A DNA stretch of 64,000 bases, from contig NZ_RYDV01000003.1 in the NCBI RefSeq assembly GCF_003971065.1, forward strand, positions 186,001 to 250,000, read 5' to 3'. This stretch comes from Candidimonas sp. SYP-B2681 (lineage in GTDB: Bacteria > Pseudomonadota > Gammaproteobacteria > Burkholderiales > Burkholderiaceae_B). The notes below the pieces were generated by a model, which ran no database searches, was not told the DNA's origin, and worked only from the letters and a program-made list of their open reading frames with translations. Position 1 is the stretch's first letter. Each line of letters begins with the position of its first letter. Below, one piece after another: positions 1 to 7,436 of this stretch. Both the position numbers and the translations under genes were made by a program.

Positions 1-1430
1 TTTTTGGCGGCACCGGCGACCTTGCGCTGCGCAAGCTGATGCCGGCGCTTTATCAGGCCCACAAATATGGTGCTTTGGATCCGGACGGCCGCATTTTCGC
101 GCTGGGACGCAAAGCCTTGAGCATTGAGGACTACCTGGATTTGCTGCTGCAATGGGTCAAGCAGGCGCTAGGCGATGACTACGATGAACCATCGTGGGCA
201 AGCTTTACCAGCCGGCTGCAGTTCCATAAGCTCGAGGCCAACAACGCAGACGATTACAAGGCCCTGGCCAGTGTCTTGAACGCCCCTTCTGACCGTGTCA
301 CCGTATGCTATTTGGCGACAGCGCCCGACCTTTTCACCACAATTTGCGGGCATCTGGCCGATGTCGGCTTGAACCATTCGAATGTGCGCCTGGTTCTTGA
401 AAAACCCTTGGGCCACGACCTGACGTCTTCCAATGCGATCAATGAAGCCGTAGGGCATTGCTTTACGGAAAATCAGATCTATCGCATCGATCACTACCTG
501 GGTAAGGAATCGGTGCAAAACCTCATGGCGATCCGGTTCGGCAATACCTTGTTTGAGCCCTTATGGCGCCGCGAGTGGATAGACAATATACAGATCACCA
601 TTGCAGAAGAACTCGGCGTTGAAGAACGCGGTGAATTCTACGATCGTACTGGCGCCTTGCGCGATATGCTGCAAAGCCATTTACTTCAACTTTTATGCAT
701 CGTCGCCATGGAGCCTCCTGCCAGTTTGTCTGAAGACGCAGTACGCGATGAAAAGCTTAAGGTGCTCAAGTCGCTGAAGCCTTTCAGTACCGAAGATGTG
801 TTGACCCGGACCGTGCGCGGCCAGTACCGCAATGGCGCGATCAATGGTGCGCCAGTGGTCGCCTATCGCGAAGAAAAGCATGTTGCCCATGACAGCAATA
901 CAGAAACTTTTGTTGCCCTGCAGGCGGAATTAGCCAATTGGCGATGGGCTGGGGTTCCGTTCTTTCTACGTACCGGCAAACGCCTGCAAGAACGGGTTGC
1001 GGAAATAGTGATCAATTTTCGCGACGTGCCGCATGCCTTGTTTCCTATGCCATTAGGTCTCCATTCGGCTAACCGCCTGGTCATCCGACTGCAGCCGCAA
1101 GAAAGTGTGCGGCTGTACTTTCTTGCCAAAGAACCCGGTGATGCGATGAACCTGCAGTCCACCTATCTGAATATGGACTTTCACACTACGTTCAAGGCCA
1201 GGTGGGCAGATGCCTACGAGCGGCTATTGCTGGATGTGATCCGGGGCAGGCTGGCGCTATTCATGCGGCGCGATGAACAGGCCCAGGCATGGACGTGGGT
1301 AGAACCCATACTTGAGTGCTGGAGCAATTACGCCGCCTCGCCAAAAACCTATACGGCGGGCAGTTGGGGGCCTGCCGCATCAAGCGCCCTGCTTTCCCGG
1401 GCCGGCTTCCTATGGCACGAGGAAACCTGA
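1..1430 (+). CDS. zwf: Glucose-6-phosphate 1-dehydrogenase, 5' end outside the window
   Basis: Oxidises glucose 6-phosphate to 6-phosphogluconolactone, the entry step of the oxidative pentose phosphate and Entner-Doudoroff routes. The reading frame is open from base 3 and begins inside the nucleotide-binding motif GGTGDLALRKL, so only the first few residues are missing; 475 codons are visible. The substrate-binding signature RIDHYLGKE lies near base 484-510. It is followed one base later by pgl, then glk and hexR, which supports the assignment. The promoter is outside the window. An in-frame ATG at 39 is internal and not the real start. Confidence 0.96.
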   Translation, partial: FGGTGDLALRKLMPALYQAHKYGALDPDGRIFALGRKALSIEDYLDLLLQWVKQALGDDYDEPSWASFTSRLQFHKLEANNADDYKALASVLNAPSDRVTVCYLATAPDLFTTICGHLADVGLNHSNVRLVLEKPLGHDLTSSNAINEAVGHCFTENQIYRIDHYLGKESVQNLMAIRFGNTLFEPLWRREWIDNIQITIAEELGVEERGEFYDRTGALRDMLQSHLLQLLCIVAMEPPASLSEDAVRDEKLKVLKSLKPFSTEDVLTRTVRGQYRNGAINGAPVVAYREEKHVAHDSNTETFVALQAELANWRWAGVPFFLRTGKRLQERVAEIVINFRDVPHALFPMPLGLHSANRLVIRLQPQESVRLYFLAKEPGDAMNLQSTYLNMDFHTTFKARWADAYERLLLDVIRGRLALFMRRDEQAQAWTWVEPILECWSNYAASPKTYTAGSWGPAASSALLSRAGFLWHEET

Positions 1431-1431
1431 C

Positions 1432-2106
1432 ATGTGGCACGAATTCTGCAATCAGGAAACCTACCTGACGACATTGGTCACCGACGTGTCTCAATTTCTA
1501 AAAGAGACCGTGCTGGTCCAGGGGCGGGCCGGCCTCGCCGTCTCTGGGGGCAAATCACCTATCCCCTTATTCCAACGATTAAGCCAGACCGATATTCCCT
1601 GGGAAAAAATTTGCATTACGCTGGTAGACGAGCGCTTTGTGCCACCCGAACACCCGGAAAGCAACGAGTACCTGGTCCGAAAATTTCTGTTGATCAACCG
1701 CGCGCGTCGCGCCACCTTTTCAGGACTGGCCAGCGACTCCACAAGTCTTGAAAGCTGTGTAATGCAGGCCAATAGCCAGAATCATAAGGTTGACATGGCT
1801 ATCCTGGGTATGGGCGACGACGGCCATACCGCATCGTTATTTCCCGCCGCGGCACAGCTGAAACGCGCGCTGGACGTCCACCTGCAAGACCACTATATAC
1901 ACATCAGCCCACCCGCAGCACCGCACGAAAGAATCAGCATGACCTTGACTGCGCTGTTAAGCACTCAGCGGCTGATCCTCGCCATCGCCGGCTCAGAAAA
2001 GCGCGCTATTTTCGAGCAGGCCGCGCAGCAAGGGTCGCCGGCCATGCCCATTAGTTATTTGATCACCCAAACCGGAGTGCCCTTCGATGCATACTGGCAT
2101 GCCTGA
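1432..2106 (+). CDS. pgl: 6-phosphogluconolactonase
   Basis: Hydrolyses 6-phosphogluconolactone to 6-phosphogluconate, directly after Zwf. The 224-residue protein matches the DevB/Pgl type in length and carries the motif MAILGMGDDGHTASLFP, typical of the sugar-lactone-binding region, and LVDERFVPPEHPESN earlier. The frame is open further upstream, but the ATG at 1432, one base after the zwf stop, gives a normal N-terminus and implies translational coupling. The 3' end overlaps the start of glk. Confidence 0.93.
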   Translation: MWHEFCNQETYLTTLVTDVSQFLKETVLVQGRAGLAVSGGKSPIPLFQRLSQTDIPWEKICITLVDERFVPPEHPESNEYLVRKFLLINRARRATFSGLASDSTSLESCVMQANSQNHKVDMAILGMGDDGHTASLFPAAAQLKRALDVHLQDHYIHISPPAAPHERISMTLTALLSTQRLILAIAGSEKRAIFEQAAQQGSPAMPISYLITQTGVPFDAYWHA

Positions 2107-3067
2107 ACACCCACTACATCTTATTGCCGACATTGGCGGGACCCACGCTCGATTTGCCTTATGCACATCAGTACGAGATATCGATAGAATCAGCGTTCTG
2201 GCCGTGGCGGACTTCCCCACCTTGGAACTGGCCATTTCCCATTATCTGGACAAAAATGGCAAGCCTCCGGTTAAACATGCGATTATCGCGATCGCCAATC
2301 CAATACTGGGCGATCATGTAAAAATGACCAATTTCCCCTGGGAATTTTCAATCGACGCCACTCGCAAGTCGCTCGGGTTTGAAAAGCTCAAGGTGGTCAA
2401 CGACTTCACCGCCCTGGCCATGGCACTACCGCATTTACCCCCGCATGAACTGCTTGCCGTCGGCGGGGGCCACGCGGTACCCGGGACGCCTCTGGGCCTG
2501 CTTGGTCCCGGAACAGGGCTGGGTGTGTCCGCCTTGATTCCCGCCCCCAAGGGCGTATGGCTGCCGCTGGCGGCCGAAGGGGGGCACACCAGCTTCGCTC
2601 CCTGCGATGAAGACGAGCTTATGCTGTGGCATGACGCCCGCCAGCAATTCGGCCACGTATCCACGGAGCGACTGGTGTCGGGACCCGGTCTTCAGTTTAT
2701 TTATCGACGACTGTGTCTAAGAGCAGGCGCCACCGCGCATGACTACACCCCAGCAGACATCAGCCATCGCGCCATCAGCAACGCCTGCGCCATTTGCCGG
2801 GAAGCCCTGGATACCTTTTGCGCAATTCTTGGCACAGCTGCCAGCAACCTTGCGGTCACGCTGGGTGCACGGGGCGGCATATTTATAGGCGGCGGGATTA
2901 TTCCAAAACTGGGCGACTATTTCCTGACATCTCCGTTTCGAGCGCGTTTCAACGACAAGGGCCGTTTCGCCGACTATCTGGCGGCCATCCCGGTTTTTGT
3001 CATTACCACCAGCTATCCCGGACTATTGGGCGCAGCAGCCGGGCTGGACACCTACGCCAATGAATAA
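2087..3067 (+). CDS. glk: Glucokinase
   Basis: ATP-dependent phosphorylation of glucose to glucose 6-phosphate in the cytoplasm. The phosphate-1 motif ADIGGTHARFAL near the N-terminus, the glucose-binding segment EGGHTSFAPCDEDE and the motif GPGTGLGVS are all present; about 326 residues is normal for the bacterial Glk family. The ATG at 2087 has a GGAG nine bases upstream and overlaps pgl by 20 bases; a second ATG at 2099 is an alternative start. Fourth position in a glucose-catabolic operon ending with its regulator. Confidence 0.92.
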   Translation: MHTGMPEHPLHLIADIGGTHARFALCTSVRDIDRISVLAVADFPTLELAISHYLDKNGKPPVKHAIIAIANPILGDHVKMTNFPWEFSIDATRKSLGFEKLKVVNDFTALAMALPHLPPHELLAVGGGHAVPGTPLGLLGPGTGLGVSALIPAPKGVWLPLAAEGGHTSFAPCDEDELMLWHDARQQFGHVSTERLVSGPGLQFIYRRLCLRAGATAHDYTPADISHRAISNACAICREALDTFCAILGTAASNLAVTLGARGGIFIGGGIIPKLGDYFLTSPFRARFNDKGRFADYLAAIPVFVITTSYPGLLGAAAGLDTYANE

Positions 3068-3902
3068 ATCGATGCTTGCACACATTACGCTACAGCTCGA
3101 CCGTCTGAGCACGGCCGAACGCAAAGTCGCCCATCTGATTCTGGAGCAAACCCATACCGTTGCGAAATCTGCCCTAGGAGACGTCGCTCGCCTGGCTCAA
3201 GTAAGCGAGCCCACGGTGATCCGATTCTGTCGTTCGATGGGCTATCAAGGCTGGCCCGACTTCAAGATCAAACTTGCTGCCAGCCTCATGGCTGGCGTGC
3301 CTTACGTTCATTCGTCTTTAAGCGCAGACGACGGAACTGCCGTGCTGGCCGCAAAAGTTCTTGATAACGCGATATCCGCCTTGTTGCGCGTTCGTAACGA
3401 CATTAATGCCGAGCATCTGGACACAGCCACACGTTTACTGACGGGCGCGCGCCGTATTGAGTTTTACGGCGTCGGCAATTCCGGCATTGTCGCGGCCGAC
3501 GCCCAACATAAATTCTTCCGTTTCGATCTGTCGACCGTTGCCTATTCCGATGCACACACCCAGCTCATGGCCGCTTCTCTGCTGGGGCCCAAAGACGTGT
3601 TGGTCGCCATATCGCATTCGGGCCGGTCTAAAGAGTTGCTCGACGCCGTGAAACTGGCCCTGAACAATAAGTGCCCCGTGGTCGCCATTACCGCATCCAA
3701 TACGCCGTTGGCCGAATTGGCCACGGTCTTATTGCGAGCCGACACGCAAGAAGATACCGCTATCTATAGCCCCATGATCTCGCGCCTGGTGCATCTGGCC
3801 TTGATCGATGTTTTGGCTTTAGGGGTCGCCTTGAAGTGCGGCGCCGACGTCAGCCGGGTGCTCGAAAAAACCAAGGAAAGCCTTCGCACGCGCCGGGAAT
3901 AA
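3060..3902 (+). CDS. hexR: RpiR-family regulator, HexR type
   Basis: Transcription regulator of central carbon metabolism. The N-terminal helix-turn-helix (around RLAQVSEPTVIRFCRSMGY) is followed by a SIS sugar-phosphate-binding domain with EFYGVGNSGIVAADAQHKF and VAISHSGRSKELLDAV. In the HexR family the SIS domain senses 2-keto-3-deoxy-6-phosphogluconate and controls zwf, edd and gap genes; that specificity is inferred from family and position after zwf-pgl-glk. The ATG at 3060 overlaps the glk stop, giving a 280-residue protein; longer in-frame sequence upstream is part of glk. Confidence 0.88.
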   Translation: MNKSMLAHITLQLDRLSTAERKVAHLILEQTHTVAKSALGDVARLAQVSEPTVIRFCRSMGYQGWPDFKIKLAASLMAGVPYVHSSLSADDGTAVLAAKVLDNAISALLRVRNDINAEHLDTATRLLTGARRIEFYGVGNSGIVAADAQHKFFRFDLSTVAYSDAHTQLMAASLLGPKDVLVAISHSGRSKELLDAVKLALNNKCPVVAITASNTPLAELATVLLRADTQEDTAIYSPMISRLVHLALIDVLALGVALKCGADVSRVLEKTKESLRTRRE

Positions 3903-3906
3903 CATG

Positions 3907-4662
3907 CTACATGCTGGACGACAAGCCACCGTCGACGACCAGAACCTGCCCCGTCACGAATTGCGATTCACGGGCGGCAAGAAACACCAGGGCGGAGGCG
4001 ATATCGTCAGGCTCGCCCCATTTTCCAAGAGGAACCCGATTTTCAAGCCAGGAATTGAAAGCGGGGTCTTGCCATAGCTTCGTGGTCAGTTCTGTTTTTA
4101 TATAACCCGGCGCAATGGCGTTGACGGTAATGCCCGAGCCGGCCAACTCGGTCGCCCATTGTTTGACCAGGCCATGCATGGCCGCCTTGGCCGCGGTGTA
4201 AGCAGTGATCTCGCGCCTTCCAAGCAAGGCGGTAATGGAACCCGTAAAAATTATGCGCCCGTACCCCCGAGCATCCATGCCGGAAGCGATATGGCGGCCC
4301 AATGCCCACTGTGCCGTCAAATTGGCAAATACCACCCGCTCGAATTCCGACAAAGGAAACGAAAGAAGTTTCTCACGATGTTGAATACCCGCATTTGAGA
4401 AAAAAATATCAATTTTTCCAACCGTCTTTAGAATTTCATCGACCGAGTTAATGGCCTGATCGATGTCGGTAATGTCGAAAGGCAAGGCAATTGCGTGGAT
4501 ACCCAAATGCTGCAGACGCTGCCGGGCTTCGTCAAGCAGGACAGCACTGCGGCCGTTGATAACGACGGTTGCCCCCTGAAGCCCAAGGGCCTGCGCGGCA
4601 GCCAGGCCAATTCCGCGCGACGACCCCGTAATCAGTGCAACCTGCCCCGACAAGTCAAACAT
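3907..4662 (-). CDS. SDR-family oxidoreductase, gluconate 5-dehydrogenase-like
   Basis: Classical short-chain dehydrogenase of 251 residues: cofactor motif ITGSSRGIGLAAA near residue 11, NAG motif in FFSNAGIQ, and catalytic Ser (FTGSITALLG) and Y-x3-K (AYTAAKAAM). The sequence from WQDPAFNSWL onward resembles gluconate 5-dehydrogenases, and the neighbouring glucose genes would fit, but SDR substrates cannot be read from sequence. It converges on hexR with only four bases between the stops. It lies 60 bases downstream of the BKACE gene and could be the last gene of that minus-strand operon, in which case it would act on the imported substrate instead. Confidence 0.8.
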   Translation of the reverse strand: MFDLSGQVALITGSSRGIGLAAAQALGLQGATVVINGRSAVLLDEARQRLQHLGIHAIALPFDITDIDQAINSVDEILKTVGKIDIFFSNAGIQHREKLLSFPLSEFERVVFANLTAQWALGRHIASGMDARGYGRIIFTGSITALLGRREITAYTAAKAAMHGLVKQWATELAGSGITVNAIAPGYIKTELTTKLWQDPAFNSWLENRVPLGKWGEPDDIASALVFLAARESQFVTGQVLVVDGGLSSSM

Positions 4663-4722
4663 ACAAGCTCCTTAAAAAAAAACTCGAGGCCTTGCGGTAG
4701 CGTCGTGGCAGCGTATTTCCCA

Positions 4723-5655
4723 TTAGAAAGAAACCTTGTCAGCACCCTTTAACTGCAACATGGAACGGGCTTCGTCAGGTGTTGCGACCTCGAGATTCAA
4801 GGCTTCAAGGACGATGCGTATGCGCTCAACCTGTTGGGCGTTGGACGACGCCAGCTGGCCGGGGCCTATCCACAGCGAATCTTCCAGACCGACCCTTACA
4901 TTGGCCCCCATAGCGGCTCCGATAGTCGCCAAAGCAATCTGATTACGTCCGGCACCCAGAATCGACCACTCGTAATGGTCGCCAAACAAGCGGTCAGCGG
5001 TACGTCGCATATGCATCAAATCTTCAGGATGTGGGCCGATACCGCCCAGTATGCCGAACACGGATTGGATGAAGGGAGGACTTTCCACCAGCCCGCGGTC
5101 TACGAAATGGGCTAGGTTATACAGGTGGCTGATGTCATAGCATTCGAACTCGAATCGAGTGCCGTTCTGGGTTCCCTGCTTCAGAATGGCTTCAATATCT
5201 TTATAAGTATTCTTGAAAATCAGATCCCTGCTGTTCTCCAGATGTTCCCGCTCCCACTGATGCTCGAAGTGTGTGAATCGCTGCAGCATGGGGAACAAGC
5301 CGAAGTTCATTGAACCCATATTCAAAGATGCGAGCTCGGGCTTGAACGTCATGGCAGGACGCATGCGTTCTTCGACCGTCATGTGGGGGCTGCCACCGGT
5401 TGTGATATTGACGATCGCGTCGGTGCTTGACTTGATTCGCTCCAGAAAAGGCCTGAACAAATCAGGATCCTGGGAGGGCTTGCCATTGACGGGATCGCGG
5501 GCATGCAAATGCAGCACCGCCGCGCCCGCCTGTGCAGCGGCGATGGCCGCATCGGCAATCTCGTCCGCCGTGACAGGGAGATATGGGGACATACTGGGAG
5601 TGTGGATCGCGCCGGTCACAGCGCAGGTAATGACGACCTTCTTCTTGCTTGCCAT
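4723..5655 (-). CDS. Beta-keto-acid cleavage enzyme (BKACE, formerly DUF849)
   Basis: Family of zinc-dependent enzymes that condense a beta-keto acid with acetyl-CoA and release acetoacetate plus a new acyl-CoA. The 310-residue protein has the metal-binding HLHARDP near residue 50, the GGSPHMTVEERM and LNMGSMNFG segments and a C-terminal ILGGIGPHPEDL stretch, all typical. Substrate specificity varies across the family (for example 3-keto-5-aminohexanoate or dehydrocarnitine) and cannot be fixed here. The two dehydrogenases just upstream could make the keto acid from a beta-hydroxy acid brought in by the ABC importer of the same operon. Confidence 0.88.
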   Translation of the reverse strand: MASKKKVVITCAVTGAIHTPSMSPYLPVTADEIADAAIAAAQAGAAVLHLHARDPVNGKPSQDPDLFRPFLERIKSSTDAIVNITTGGSPHMTVEERMRPAMTFKPELASLNMGSMNFGLFPMLQRFTHFEHQWEREHLENSRDLIFKNTYKDIEAILKQGTQNGTRFEFECYDISHLYNLAHFVDRGLVESPPFIQSVFGILGGIGPHPEDLMHMRRTADRLFGDHYEWSILGAGRNQIALATIGAAMGANVRVGLEDSLWIGPGQLASSNAQQVERIRIVLEALNLEVATPDEARSMLQLKGADKVSF

Positions 5656-5686
5656 GGTGCCTTTCCTTGGTCGAGGTAACTCAAAA

Positions 5687-6619
5687 CTATTCGCCTGAAT
5701 CGGCGTGATCCTTATGCCGCATCAGCGCCATCAGGCGCTCGTCACGCCATAAACGTCTATCCAGCAGCTCGTCTTTTGGCACGAGTGAACGCCTTTGCTG
5801 CTCTATGGCTGCCACGAGCGCAGGATCCCAGGCCTCGGTGGAGGTTTGCTCCCGGGAGATCGACTGGTACATTGCGCCGTAGCGATTGCAGTAATCTTCA
5901 AGACCGTCCGGCGCGTTCAAATCTATGGTTTCAAACGGCCCCATGAACGACCAGCGCAGACCCAGACCATCTTTGACCGTAATATCAAGATCTTCCACGC
6001 TGATGCATCCGTTTTGCACTAGCCGAAATGCCTCGCGCAGAAGCGCTCCTTGCAAACGATTCAGAACAAAGCCTTCGATCTCTTTGTGGACAATTACGGG
6101 TTTCTGCTTGACTGCGCGCAGGATATCCCGCGCCTTGTCGATAACCGACTTATCGGTCCACGGCGCACCGCATAATTCGACGATCGGAATAAGATACGGC
6201 GGGTTTACCGGATGGGCCACCAGGCAGCGATGTCGGCCAGGCAGATCTTCAGTAAAGGCCGACGCAGGGATGCTTGATGTCGAGCTGGCCAGAATGGTCG
6301 CCGGGCCACTTAGCTGATCTAGTGTGCGAAATATTTCTTTCTTTAATTCCAGTCGTTCAGGCAGGTTCTCTTGCACGTAGTCGGCTTGATCCAACGCGCT
6401 TTCCAGAGTATCGGCCGCTTGGATACGCTTGGCCACGCCATTGGCATCGGTCAAAAGCTGCTGATTTTCCAGCTGCTGAACTTGTCGTGAGATCAGCTTC
6501 AAGGCATCTTGCACAGCAAGCTTATCCCCATCCCACAGCTGCACATCGCATCCGCCGCGCGCAAATACAATGGCCCACGCCTGACCTATCAGTCCGGACC
6601 CTATTATCGCAATTTTCAT
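5687..6619 (-). CDS. 3-hydroxyacyl-CoA dehydrogenase-fold enzyme (L-carnitine dehydrogenase / lambda-crystallin type)
   Basis: NAD-dependent dehydrogenase of 310 residues. The N-terminus has the dinucleotide motif GSGLIGQAWA; the C-terminal helical domain contains FVLNRLQGALLREAF and WSFMGPFETIDLN, as in carnitine dehydrogenase and lambda-crystallin/gulonate dehydrogenase relatives rather than fatty-acid-oxidation FadB. These enzymes oxidise free beta-hydroxy acids to beta-keto acids, which suits the BKACE gene 31 bases downstream. Start ATG at 6619. The exact substrate is unknown. Confidence 0.86.
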   Translation of the reverse strand: MKIAIIGSGLIGQAWAIVFARGGCDVQLWDGDKLAVQDALKLISRQVQQLENQQLLTDANGVAKRIQAADTLESALDQADYVQENLPERLELKKEIFRTLDQLSGPATILASSTSSIPASAFTEDLPGRHRCLVAHPVNPPYLIPIVELCGAPWTDKSVIDKARDILRAVKQKPVIVHKEIEGFVLNRLQGALLREAFRLVQNGCISVEDLDITVKDGLGLRWSFMGPFETIDLNAPDGLEDYCNRYGAMYQSISREQTSTEAWDPALVAAIEQQRRSLVPKDELLDRRLWRDERLMALMRHKDHADSGE

Positions 6620-6640
6620 TGTTTCCCCGATTTCATCACG

Positions 6641-7423
6641 TCAAACCAACGCCTGAGTGTGGCCATCTACGACAAGCGCCTGCCCATTCACGCTGCCCGC
6701 CGCAGAACTTGCGGTAAACAACACCATATTGGCGATATCCCGGGCCGTTACCATGCGGCCAAGCGACGCCTGCTGCTCATATGAGCTTGCCACTTCATCC
6801 ACAGGCTTTCCCAAAGTTTGTGCTTTGGCGGCAATCACCGCTCGAATGCGGGGACCTTCGACCGCCCCGGGCAGAACCGCATTGACGCGCACACCGGACT
6901 TGCCCAGTTCAATGGCAAGACTCTTGGTAAAGCCGATGACGGCCCACTTGGACGCCGCGTACGCCGCACGGCCAGCGAAACCCAGATGCCCCGCAGCGGA
7001 AGACATATTGATCATGACCCCTGCATCGGATTTCTTCAGCAATGGAATTGCCAGGCGCGCGCACAGAAATTGCCCGGTGATATTCACGGCCAGCGTCTTG
7101 TCCCAGTCTGCCTTGTTCAGCGTCTCGACATAACCGGTAGGTCCTGCGATGCCGGCATTATTCACAAGAACATCCAGGCCGCCGAACTTGTCATGAATCA
7201 GCGCAAACAAAGCGGCGACGCTTTCCTCTTGTGATACGTCTGCGATAGCGGTGTGAATTTGCGGACACTGAACCTTGGCAGCCGCCAGTGATTCCTGGTC
7301 GATATCGCAAACGAACACATCGGAACCTGCGGCGACAAACGCCTTGGCCATTTCCAGACCCAGACCACTGCCGCCTGCGGTAATCAGAACTTTCTTTCCT
7401 TTCATGCTGACATCTTCAAACAT
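6641..7423 (-). CDS. SDR-family oxidoreductase
   Basis: A 260-residue short-chain dehydrogenase: glycine-rich ITAGGSGLGLEMA, aspartate of the NAD type in VFVCDID, NNAG motif, Ser in NMSSAAGH and YAASK catalytic pair. It sits 13 bases downstream of the fused transporter gene and 21 bases upstream of the 3-hydroxyacyl dehydrogenase, so it belongs to the same operon. It may oxidise another hydroxyl of the same substrate. No motif identifies the substrate. Confidence 0.84.
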   Translation of the reverse strand: MFEDVSMKGKKVLITAGGSGLGLEMAKAFVAAGSDVFVCDIDQESLAAAKVQCPQIHTAIADVSQEESVAALFALIHDKFGGLDVLVNNAGIAGPTGYVETLNKADWDKTLAVNITGQFLCARLAIPLLKKSDAGVMINMSSAAGHLGFAGRAAYAASKWAVIGFTKSLAIELGKSGVRVNAVLPGAVEGPRIRAVIAAKAQTLGKPVDEVASSYEQQASLGRMVTARDIANMVLFTASSAAGSVNGQALVVDGHTQALV

Positions 7424-7436
7424 GGCTTCCCCCTTT